Origin: Actinomycetota bacterium
GTDB lineage: Bacteria; Actinomycetota; Actinomycetes; UBA12327
NCBI GenBank assembly: GCA_026392555.1
Contig: JAPLBW010000060.1
Coordinates: 1 to 7,385 of the forward strand
Length of the DNA: 7,385 bases
Reading direction: 5' to 3'
The notes under the pieces were generated by a model, which ran no database searches, was not told where the DNA came from, and saw only the letters and a list, made by a program, of their open reading frames with translations. Both the position numbers and the translations under genes were made by a program. This document shows, in pieces, positions 1 through 5,133 of the stretch. How positions within the stretch are numbered: position 1 is the stretch's first letter; every line of letters begins with the position of its first letter.

Positions 1-1382
1 AAGTTCTTTACGCGGTCGTCGTAGAAGGCCCAATCTGATGTGTCAATGTCTGGTTCGGCTACCCACTGCGTGATCAACACGTCACCGAGATCGTCGCCCT
101 CGGCCGCCCGGAACGGCGGAATCAACGCTCCGTAGCCGAGCCCAAGCTCGGTCAAACCAGCTGCGTATGTACCCAGTGCGGGCTGGTTGACCGGCAAGCG
201 CACCTGCACGTATTCAGCACCGGATCGCTTCATTTGGTCCAAAGCGGTGTCTACCGCATCGACGAGGTCCTGACCCACGATGGTCACGTCCACCACACCC
301 AGGCGATTGTCTGAATCGAACACGGTGGCAAACGCTGTGGTGGCAGGAGCGGGAGCATCGGGTCGAGCTGACTCGAGCTCGCGTGGCCAATCACTGGAAT
401 CGAGCACCAGACGCGCCATCGGCTCATAGGGTCCTGGGATCCACATTGTCGCTGGCGTTAGGGGCTGCAAATTGCCATAGGCCACAGACAGGGAGGTGCG
501 CGATTCCTGCATGCCGTTGGTGATGCCGACTTGCTGCATGGGATGGGTGTAACCCAAATAGAGGCCGACCATGGTGGCGCCTTCGCGCAAAGCAATTTCC
601 TGCGTCGCTGTGTGGGTGATCACTGGTTCACGCACACGCCCGATGACTTTGAGCTCGTTGAGGCGGGCCAACAAGCGTTCACCCAACTGATTAGCCAGAC
701 CGCGACGACGAAAACGCGGGTCAGTCACTGTTGCACCGGTTTCGACCACGCCAGGGGACAGGTAGATCGCTCCCCAGTGCGCCGCGATCTCGCCAGACTC
801 GGTGACAGCGACTTCACCGATGCGCTCACCGGATTCAATGGCCGCTGCGATGCGCTCGGGGTAATACATCGTGTGATTGGGGTAGGACCAGCCGTAACAG
901 CGATACAGCGTGCGCGTTAACGCCGCGGCATCTTCGACGCGCAGCTCACGCAACGTCACACTCTCAGGGCTTGGTGCCGCATCGTCGGGCACCACATCAA
1001 GGGTTTCGATGTCCAAGACCTTGTTGTGTGCCGGTAGGGCAAAGCGCACTTCGGTGAGGTTGGCCAATCCATCCGTGCGCGCATCGGCCGAAGTTGCAAG
1101 GCCGGCTTCGAGGAGCAACAGGATTGCTTCAGGTGCGCCGGTAACGGGCTCACCAAAGTCGCGCAGCGTGATTTGAAACTCGGTGCCCTTAACTTCCGCT
1201 GTCAGAGCCAAGGTCGCGTCTTCTTGACCGCCTTGGAGTCGAGCCTGAGCATCGGTGCCAAGAGTGCGCACAACCAAGCCCACTGATTCGCCATCGCCAC
1301 CGATCGTGGTCACGGCTGTACGAGCGCTGGCCGCGAGAACGGAAATACCGGATGCATCCGCGGGGGCGGTAACTTCAATCAC
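1..1382 (-). CDS. GNAT-family N-acetyltransferase with degenerate N-terminal RsbW-like ATPase domain (C-terminus cut by window edge)
   Basis: The frame is open for 460 codons from GTG 1382 to the window edge, so the C-terminus is missing. Residues 1-117 look like a worn HATPase_c_2 (RsbW/anti-sigma kinase) domain: 'LRDFGEPV' (73-80) matches the Asp-x-Gly-x-Pro box, but the Glu/Asn N-box and the glycine-rich lid are not recognisable. Residues 143-280 are a GNAT fold, with the acetyl-CoA pyrophosphate loop in 'DPRFRRRGLANQLGERL' (221-237). Residues 350-450 resemble the C-terminal module of the known ATP-binding/GNAT fusion proteins ('LGLGYGALIPPF' near 413-424). The acetyl acceptor cannot be inferred. 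An in-frame TAA at 1392-1394, which is the stop of the nuclease gene, limits the start; GTG 1382 is the only sensible one, with a weak AAGTGA upstream. The 9-nt gap suggests co-transcription with the nuclease. GNAT is fairly secure; the N-terminal assignment is inference. Confidence 0.75.
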   Translation of the reverse strand, partial: MIEVTAPADASGISVLAASARTAVTTIGGDGESVGLVVRTLGTDAQARLQGGQEDATLALTAEVKGTEFQITLRDFGEPVTGAPEAILLLLEAGLATSADARTDGLANLTEVRFALPAHNKVLDIETLDVVPDDAAPSPESVTLRELRVEDAAALTRTLYRCYGWSYPNHTMYYPERIAAAIESGERIGEVAVTESGEIAAHWGAIYLSPGVVETGATVTDPRFRRRGLANQLGERLLARLNELKVIGRVREPVITHTATQEIALREGATMVGLYLGYTHPMQQVGITNGMQESRTSLSVAYGNLQPLTPATMWIPGPYEPMARLVLDSSDWPRELESARPDAPAPATTAFATVFDSDNRLGVVDVTIVGQDLVDAVDTALDQMKRSGAEYVQVRLPVNQPALGTYAAGLTELGLGYGALIPPFRAAEGDDLGDVLITQWVAEPDIDTSDWAFYDDRVKN

Positions 1383-1391
1383 GCGATCACT

Positions 1392-1928
1392 TTAGTTGCT
1401 CGTGGCTGGGCATTGGCCCCACAGCCCATCGCTAGCGTCTTTGGCTCGGCTTTGTAGTTCATTGAAGGCATTGGCGTACTCGGTGTTGGGCTTAATCCGC
1501 AGGGTCCGGGCATAGCCGCCGCGAACAAGAGTGGCATTGATGAAGAGCAGATCACTGGAGCGAAAGACATAGGCCAAGGTGCGCTGGTACTTGTCCGTGC
1601 GCTCCGCGTCAAAGACCAGACGAACCTTCGTGCCCTTAGGCAAGACCACTTTGGTGAAGTTCGAGGCTTCGGGGCCAAAGCACTGCACCGGGGTATCGAG
1701 CTTCACGGTTTCAGGGGTGTCCACGCCAATCAAGCGGACTTTCTCATTGGCTCCGACCACGATGGTGTCGCCATCGACGACGCGCTTGACTACGGCATCT
1801 ACCCCGGCCGGCAACTGGGCCACCGTGATGTTGTCACCCGAGGCATTGAGTTCAGGAAGCGCAACGCTGGCCCCGCACGCAGCAAGCAGGACGCTGGCGA
1901 AGAGCGCGCTGCTGATGATGCGTTTCAT
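1392..1928 (-). CDS. Staphylococcal nuclease-like (thermonuclease) lipoprotein
   Basis: This is a 178-aa predicted secreted nuclease of the SNase (thermonuclease) family, which cleaves DNA/RNA using Ca2+. Residues 1-18 form a lipoprotein signal: MKR, a hydrophobic stretch, then the lipobox L15-A-A-C18, so the protein is probably anchored on the outer face of the membrane. The SNase fold runs from about 43 to 172. The residues equivalent to the staphylococcal active site are present: D54 (in 'VDGDT'), R65, D70 and E73 (in 'VRLIGVDTPET'), and R116 (in 'DKYQRTLAY'). Cys83 and Cys173 could form a disulfide. An in-frame GTG at 1946 would add six residues before the charged start of the signal peptide; ATG 1928 gives a textbook signal peptide and is preferred, although neither start has a strong Shine-Dalgarno. 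Its stop lies 9 nt before the GNAT start. Likely roles are extracellular nucleic-acid scavenging or phosphate acquisition, which is inference. Confidence 0.9.
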   Translation of the reverse strand: MKRIISSALFASVLLAACGASVALPELNASGDNITVAQLPAGVDAVVKRVVDGDTIVVGANEKVRLIGVDTPETVKLDTPVQCFGPEASNFTKVVLPKGTKVRLVFDAERTDKYQRTLAYVFRSSDLLFINATLVRGGYARTLRIKPNTEYANAFNELQSRAKDASDGLWGQCPATSN

Positions 1929-1954
1929 GGGTTCACGGTAGGGCACTGAACAGA

Positions 1955-1991
1955 CAAAAATCGCGATGAATGGTGATCATCGCGATTTTTG
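1955..1991 (-). terminator. 15-bp perfect hairpin, likely intrinsic terminator of the zinc-ribbon gene
   Basis: Positions 1955-1969 (CAAAAATCGCGATGA) and 1977-1991 are exact inverted repeats around a 7-nt loop. The stem core is GC-rich (TCGCGATGA). The outer arms give a run of five T at the 3' side on either strand, so it could stop transcription both ways. It lies 27 nt downstream of the zinc-ribbon gene stop, which fits termination of that minus-strand transcript. It also sits only 27 nt before the nuclease ATG. Confidence 0.75.
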
Positions 1992-2017
1992 AGGTGCTAC
2001 TGACTCGGAGGGGAGGG

Positions 2018-2548
2018 TCAGGCTTGAACGACCGGATACCAAGAAAAGGGATCACGCGGATTGAAGAGAGCAAAATCAACGGAGCGGTCATCGGAGAGCA
2101 ATTCGACCGGAGCCAACGGGGTGGGCTCATTGGCGATGGCAGCTGAAACTGCAGGCAGATCATGCGGCAAGGGCAAGAAGACCGAAGTAGATGTGTATTC
2201 GTCATCAGCAGGCTCAGCAACAACGGCACGGGCCTGGATGGGCTCTGGCTGCGTCGGGGGAACTTGGGGTCCGTCGTGCACGACATCGCCGACTAGGACG
2301 TAGCCAGCGGGAGGCTCCACATCAACATTGGTGTCGTGGATGGGTTCGGCTGCGGGCGCAACGACGGGCGCAACGACGGGCTCGACAACAGACTCCACAA
2401 CCGCGGTAGCAGGAACGAGTTCGATCACTGGCGCTATCGGTGCTGTCAGGTCCAATTGGCACAGTCCGCAATGCGACGCACCAAGGGTCAACAACGCCGC
2501 ACACCGTGGACACGTATGGGCTGATAAGCGATTCTTTGAGCGAGCCAT
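2018..2548 (-). CDS. Small zinc-ribbon protein with Pro/Val/Ala-rich linker, function unknown
   Basis: This 176-aa protein is not one I recognise. The basic N-terminus (MARSKNRLS) is followed by a likely zinc ribbon with Cys13, Cys16, Cys27 and Cys30 in a CxxC-x10-CxxC arrangement. Next comes a low-complexity acidic and proline-rich stretch, including 'VVEPVVAPVVAPAAEP' (53-68), encoded in part by a 12-bp tandem repeat. The tail (about 120-176) has 'SVFLPLPHDLP' and ends 'FNPRDPFSWYPVVQA', a hydrophobic, aromatic end that may be a binding motif. No membrane segment is visible. ATG 2548 is chosen because GAGGA lies about 7 nt upstream; a TTG at 2566 would add six residues without such a site. 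The layout of a zinc ribbon plus disordered linker resembles small actinobacterial scaffold or regulatory proteins, but no role can be assigned. Confidence 0.75.
   Translation of the reverse strand: MARSKNRLSAHTCPRCAALLTLGASHCGLCQLDLTAPIAPVIELVPATAVVESVVEPVVAPVVAPAAEPIHDTNVDVEPPAGYVLVGDVVHDGPQVPPTQPEPIQARAVVAEPADDEYTSTSVFLPLPHDLPAVSAAIANEPTPLAPVELLSDDRSVDFALFNPRDPFSWYPVVQA
2354..2389. repeat. 12-bp tandem repeat inside the zinc-ribbon gene
   Basis: The unit GGGCGCAACGAC occurs exactly twice (2354-2365, 2366-2377), followed by a degenerate third copy (2378-2389). On the coding strand it encodes the repeating Val-Val-Ala-Pro/Glu-Pro stretch. Gain or loss of a unit would keep the reading frame. 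Confidence 0.7.
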
Positions 2549-2603
2549 ACTTGATCCTCGGCACAAAGCCGGAAAACCTAAAGGGCTAAATGACAGGAAT
2601 TTC

Positions 2604-2628
2604 GGCCTCGATTTGCGCCTGCGAGGCC
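2604..2628 (-). terminator. Possible weak terminator after mapB
   Basis: GGCCTCG (2604-2610) and CGAGGCC (2622-2628) form a perfect 7-bp stem with an 11-nt loop. It starts 12 nt past the mapB stop on the minus strand. The sequence that follows on that strand is A/T-rich but has no continuous U tract, so termination may be partial or Rho-dependent. It is the only stem I see in the 92-nt gap between mapB and the zinc-ribbon gene. Confidence 0.35.
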
Positions 2629-2640
2629 CAAGCCGACGGA

Positions 2641-3486
2641 TTAGGCCAGTGTCAAGATTTCGGCGCCGGTGTCGGTGACCAAGAGTGTGTGCTCAAACTG
2701 GGCCGTGCGCTTGAGGTCGCGCGTGACCACGGTCCACCGGTCATCCCAGATCACGTAGTCAATGCTGCCCATCGTCAACATGGGTTCGATGGTGAACGTC
2801 ATGCCAGCTTCCACAATCAAATCTGCACGTGGATCGTCATAGTGCGGAACAACCAGCCCGGAGTGAAAAGCAGTGCCGATGCCGTGGCCGGTGAAGTCGC
2901 GCACGACGCCGTAGTTGAAGCGCTTGGCGTATGACTCGATAACGCGGCCAATCACGTTCAGTGGCCGCCCTGGAGCTACGGCATTGATCGCGCGCATCGT
3001 GGCTTCGCGGGTGCGTTCAATCAGCAACGCTGATTCCTCATCCACCTCGCCCACGGGGTAGGTGGCATCGGTATCGCCATGAACACCGTTGATGAAGGCG
3101 GTGATGTCAATGTTGATGATGTCGCCTTCCACCAGGCGAGTGGAATCTGGAATGCCGTGACAGATCACTTCGTTGATGGACGTGCACAGCGATTTGGGGA
3201 ATCCGCGGTAACCCAAAGTCGAGGGATAGGCGTTGTTGTCACACAAGAACTCGTGGCCGATCCGATCGAGTTCATCGGTGGTAACACCTGGTTCAATGTG
3301 AGCCGCTACCTCATTAAGGGCACGAGCTGCGATGGATCCGGCAATGCGCATCCGCTCAATAGTCTCTGCATCTTTGACCTCTGGACCGTTATAGGGCGCA
3401 GGGCTCTTGCGTCCCACGTACTCTGGGACTTTGATGGAGTTGGGGACAACCCGTATGGGGGAGACCACACCTGGCTTTAACGACAT
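2641..3486 (-). CDS. map: Methionine aminopeptidase, type I (mycobacterial MapB/MetAP1c-like)
   Basis: This 281-aa cytosolic metalloprotease removes the initiator Met from nascent proteins. The dinuclear metal ligands of the pita-bread fold are all visible: D127 ('NIDIT'), D138 ('GVHGDT'), H201 ('TGHGIG'), E234 ('TIEP') and E265 ('FEHT'), with substrate-contact H110 ('ICHG') and H208. The first ~40 residues ('PGVVSPIRVVPNSIKVPEYVG') match the proline-containing N-terminal extension of mycobacterial MapB, and 'LGYRGFPKSLCTSINEVICH' is also close to it. The ligand positions run four lower than the numbering I recall for the M. tuberculosis enzyme. ATG 3486 is preferred. A GTG at 3492 in the same frame would add two residues (Met-Cys). 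Neither start has a Shine-Dalgarno, and a TAGACT box ends 6 nt before the ATG, which suggests a leaderless mRNA. It is transcribed divergently from the small gene at 3510. Confidence 0.96.
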   Translation of the reverse strand: MSLKPGVVSPIRVVPNSIKVPEYVGRKSPAPYNGPEVKDAETIERMRIAGSIAARALNEVAAHIEPGVTTDELDRIGHEFLCDNNAYPSTLGYRGFPKSLCTSINEVICHGIPDSTRLVEGDIINIDITAFINGVHGDTDATYPVGEVDEESALLIERTREATMRAINAVAPGRPLNVIGRVIESYAKRFNYGVVRDFTGHGIGTAFHSGLVVPHYDDPRADLIVEAGMTFTIEPMLTMGSIDYVIWDDRWTVVTRDLKRTAQFEHTLLVTDTGAEILTLA

Positions 3487-3492
3487 GCACAC

Positions 3493-3498
3493 AGTCTA
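3493..3498 (-). promoter_or_regulatory. Candidate -10 box (TAGACT) for a leaderless mapB transcript
   Basis: Read on the minus strand, TAGACT fits the TANNNT -10 pattern of actinobacteria. It is followed by six bases and then the mapB ATG, which puts the expected +1 at or next to the start codon. No purine-rich ribosome site precedes the ATG, consistent with leaderless translation. No good -35 is visible. The box overlaps the first base of the AGGAG ribosome site of the divergent gene. Confidence 0.45.
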
Positions 3499-3502
3499 GG
3501 AG
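3498..3502 (+). promoter_or_regulatory. Ribosome binding site AGGAG of the 68-aa small gene
   Basis: AGGAG lies 7 nt before ATG 3510 and fixes that start. It shares one base with the candidate -10 box of mapB on the other strand, so the promoter of the small gene must lie inside the mapB coding sequence. Confidence 0.7.
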
Positions 3503-3509
3503 TACTGAG

Positions 3510-3716
3510 ATGAAGCGCAGCGGGGATCAAAGCTCTGGCGGAAACGACCTCGAGCAGTTTTGGTGGTGCCTGCGCCACAATGCTGTAGAGCAGGGACCGA
3601 TCTGTCCTGGCAAAGTAAAACTCGGGCCGTTCGACAGCGCGGTCGACGCGCAGGGTGCGCTCGCGCAGGTGCGTGAGCGCAATGAGCAGTGGCAGGAAAC
3701 CGACCCCACGGACTAG
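3510..3716 (+). CDS. Conserved small actinobacterial-type protein with FWWCLRH motif, function unknown
   Basis: This 68-aa protein has a clear Shine-Dalgarno (AGGAG) and its own downstream hairpin terminator. The hydrophilic N-terminus (1-15) is followed by 'FWWCLRHNAVE' (17-27), a short loop with Cys32, 'KLGPFDSAVDA' (37-47), and an amphipathic helix rich in Arg/Glu ('LAQVRERNEQWQ'). The pattern W-x-C-L-x-H-x-x-V-E ... C-P ... L-G-P-[FY] ... A-L-x-x-V-x-E-R-N-E-x-W is, from memory, shared by small hypothetical proteins in many actinobacteria. C20, H23 and C32 could contribute to a metal site, but a fourth ligand is not obvious. The LGPF...A...AL segment resembles a mini-fold seen in SPOR-like small proteins. 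It is divergent from mapB and convergent with the H1-like gene. Function is unknown; that it is a real gene is well supported. Confidence 0.8.
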   Translation: MKRSGDQSSGGNDLEQFWWCLRHNAVEQGPICPGKVKLGPFDSAVDAQGALAQVRERNEQWQETDPTD

Positions 3717-3748
3717 TGCCGGGAACGCATTGGCGGCTGGACACCAAA

Positions 3749-3782
3749 GACCCCCCGCATAAGCGAGGGGTCTTCGATTTTT
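3749..3782 (+). terminator. Intrinsic terminator between convergent genes
   Basis: GACCCCCCGC (3749-3758) pairs with GCGAGGGGTC (3763-3772) around an ATAA loop with one C/A mismatch. It is followed on the plus strand by TTCGATTTTT, giving a strong terminator for the 68-aa gene. On the minus strand the stem is followed by a short TCTTTGG, so it may also end the H1-like transcript, whose corrected stop is at 3801. Confidence 0.8.
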
Positions 3783-3800
3783 AGCTTAGGGAAGTGAAGA

Positions 3801-4183
3801 TCAGCGACGCTTTGCTGCCTTCTTGGCAGGACGCTTCGCGGCCTTCTTGGTGGTGCGCTTTGCAGCGGCCTTCTTAGCAGGACGCTTGGCTGCCTTCTTC
3901 GCTGCCTTCTTGGCAGGACGCTTGGCGGCCTTCTTAGCAGTCTTCTTAGCAGCGGCCTTCTTAGCTGGACGCTTCTTAGCAGCGGCCTTCTTAGCTGGAC
4001 GCTTCTTAGCAGCGGCCTTCTTCGCTGGACGCTTCTTAGCAGCGGCCTTCTTAGCTGGGCTGGACGCTTCGCAGCGGCCTTCTTCACTGACTTCTTAGCA
4101 GTCCGCTTCGCAGCAGTCTTCTTGGTGGCTCGCTTCGCCGTCTTCTTGGCGGGGCGCTTTGCCGCAGCTTTTTTCGCCGCCAC
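3801..4183 (-). CDS. Histone H1-like Lys/Ala-rich DNA-binding protein, frameshifted
   Basis: GTG 4183 follows a strong ribosome site (GGGAGGAA, 5-nt spacing). The first 42 residues read MAAKKAAAKRPAKKTAKRAT and on in (K/R)(K/R)-A-A/K-R-P-A repeats. At 4054-4063 a tandem duplication of GCTGG adds 5 bp and shifts the frame. Removing one copy restores a single 125-aa protein that continues as KKAAAKKRPA repeats and ends KKAAKRR with TGA at 3803-3801. The restored protein resembles the C-terminal tails of eukaryotic histone H1, of actinobacterial HU-type proteins and of bacterial H1-like proteins: disordered, extremely basic and nucleoid-binding by charge. There is no HU fold or other globular domain. 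As the sequence stands, translation after the shift gives an Arg/Leu-rich tail ('LRRPLLRSV' repeats) and runs to 3713, through the terminator and into the end of the convergent gene, using rare AGA/AGG codons. This makes a mutation or sequencing/assembly error more likely than a genuine longer protein. Function is inferred from composition. Confidence 0.8.
3951..4058. repeat. 30-bp tandem repeat array in the H1-like gene
   Basis: Units 3951-3980 and 3981-4010 are identical; 4011-4040 differs by one base; 4041-4058 is a partial fourth copy interrupted by the GCTGG duplication. Each 30-bp unit encodes ten residues of the Lys-Lys-Ala-Ala-Ala-Lys-Lys-Arg-Pro-Ala type in the restored frame. Copy-number change by whole units would keep the frame; the 5-bp duplication does not. 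Confidence 0.9.
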
Positions 4184-4455
4184 AAGTTCCTCCCAGATTT
4201 GTCGCGCTCAGCCTGTTGCCGAACGTGTCGCTGTTCACACTGTTCCACGCATTGCGTGTAAGCGCCATCACAATTGGGAGATTTTTCCACCGCGTGTCGC
4301 AAATATTTTTTGCGATCTTTCGCTATGTCCACTTTCGATTTGCATTTTGTGCCGTTTTTCCGTCATCGCGCATTGCTGAAGTAGTGAACGGCGAAAAAAT
4401 TGCATTTCGTCACATCAGTCACAAAAAAGTAGCGAATTTACGCGTAAATCGGCAG
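4184..4455. other. A/T-rich non-coding region upstream of the H1-like gene
   Basis: No convincing gene is present in these 272 bases, which are clearly richer in A/T than their flanks. It should hold the promoter of the H1-like gene; a candidate -35 TGGACA (minus strand, 4326-4331) lies about 17-18 nt from an A/T block near 4303-4308, but the -10 match is poor. Symmetric elements include a 14-bp palindrome ATTTACGCGTAAAT (4436-4449), the inverted repeat TCGCAAA-TATTT-TTTGCGA (4297-4315) and CACGCA-T-TGCGTG (4246-4258). TTGCATTT occurs at 4340-4347 and again exactly 60 bp on at 4400-4407. GTCACA occurs twice 9 bp apart near 4409-4423. The 3' end of the 4456 gene has no obvious strong terminator here. 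Confidence 0.6.
4187..4194 (-). promoter_or_regulatory. Strong ribosome binding site of the H1-like gene
   Basis: Read on the minus strand this is GGGAGGAA, with 5 nt between GGAGG and GTG 4183. It is the strongest Shine-Dalgarno in the window and decides the GTG start. It suggests the H1-like gene is, or recently was, highly translated. Confidence 0.8.
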
Positions 4456-5121
4456 TTAAGCCCACTCATCGCCAGGTCCGGTAATGCTGTCAATCATGCG
4501 CGCAAGACGCGATTTCAGTCCTGATTTTTCACTTCCGCGGGAAAATTCGCCCGCTGCCATCGAAACGACGTGTTGAGCTGCATCAAAACTGATTCCTAGG
4601 CTTTTTTCGTGCGAATCCGCAGTCGCTGCGAGCTGGGGCGAAGGGTTTTCCCGCACTCCGGCAGCGGCATCTTCGTCGGGAATGATTAAGACCTCGTGGG
4701 CCATCTCGGTGATTTCAGCTTCGGCCGTGGCCATCGTCAGGATGCGGGCCCCGAGCTTTTTGGCATCAAAAACGCGTTCAAGTAATTCATCAGGTGCGCT
4801 ATCTCCAGCGACAACGAACACCGTTTCTTTTCGCGTGGTGCGCTCAATACGCTCCAGGCCGATGGACAGGTGGGGGGGAGCATCTGCGGGTGGTTGCCAA
4901 CGAACCAAGGTGGGTTTGAGTTCGGGCATTGCGGCCAGGCGACTTTCGTCATCCAAGTGTGCAGCCATGTGCCACGGTTCTTGGGTGGGGGTTCCCACCA
5001 GTAAGAGGCCACCGGGAGTGGTGGCCGATCGATTCAGGACTCGCGCAAAGTCCTGGGTTTGTCCCAGGAGGGGATCGCCAGCCAGCAGCTCGCGCAATAG
5101 CCGCACTGCAGTTGAATCCAT
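4456..5121 (-). CDS. Conserved hypothetical protein with SIS/Rossmann-like segment
   Basis: This is a 221-aa soluble protein with no signal or membrane segment. The N-terminal part has 'TTPGGLLLVGTPTQEPWHMAAHL' in two pieces (34-56), then 'LKPTLVRWQPPADAPPHL' (68-85). The middle segment, residues 99-149 ('ETVFVVAGDSAPDELLERV', 'AKKLGARILTM', 'AHEVLIIPDE'), has the beta-alpha-beta rhythm of a sugar-isomerase (SIS) half: a strand ending in Gly-Asp-Ser, a helix, 'GA.ILT', and 'A.E.L.IP'. After an acidic linker, 'SFDAAQHVVSMAAGEFSR' (178-195) looks like a helical cap, and the C-terminus is basic then acidic. No sugar-phosphate active-site set is identifiable, so enzymatic activity is not claimed. 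I recall similar uncharacterised proteins in other actinobacteria. ATG 5121 has only a distant AAGG upstream. It is divergent from npdG with 46 nt between the starts. Confidence 0.75.
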   Translation of the reverse strand: MDSTAVRLLRELLAGDPLLGQTQDFARVLNRSATTPGGLLLVGTPTQEPWHMAAHLDDESRLAAMPELKPTLVRWQPPADAPPHLSIGLERIERTTRKETVFVVAGDSAPDELLERVFDAKKLGARILTMATAEAEITEMAHEVLIIPDEDAAAGVRENPSPQLAATADSHEKSLGISFDAAQHVVSMAAGEFSRGSEKSGLKSRLARMIDSITGPGDEWA

Positions 5122-5133
5122 GGGGTCATCGTG

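Noticed and set aside
531..920. Plus-strand 129-codon open frame
   Set aside because: It lies antisense to the GNAT gene, which has clear family motifs in the opposite frame; no ribosome site or protein-like pattern.
956..1156. Short minus-strand frame within the GNAT gene, and similar ones at 1379-1678 and 4737-5012
   Set aside because: They overlap longer minus-strand genes in another frame and show the skewed composition of out-of-frame translation.
1929..1946. Upstream GTG 1946 as the start of the nuclease
   Set aside because: It would put six extra residues before the lipoprotein signal peptide, and no ribosome site supports it over ATG 1928.
2590..2934. Plus-strand frames opposite mapB (also 3079-3480)
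   Set aside because: mapB has all metal ligands and full family length on the minus strand; these frames are shadows.
3951..4058. Possible CRISPR array because of regular 30-bp repeats
   Set aside because: The repeats are directly tandem with no unique spacers and encode a Lys/Ala decapeptide in frame.
3823..4098. Plus-strand open frame with a repeated hydrophobic Phe/Leu/Ala pattern that looks like a membrane protein
   Set aside because: It is the antisense of the Lys/Ala repeat codons (AAG/GCC read backwards gives CTT/GGC). It lacks a ribosome site and is explained wholly by the H1-like gene.
4084..4332. Minus-strand frame starting ATG 4332 that could give a globular N-terminal domain to the H1-like protein
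   Set aside because: It is in the third frame relative to both H1-like segments, has no ribosome site, and the strong GGGAGGAA before GTG 4183 marks the true start.
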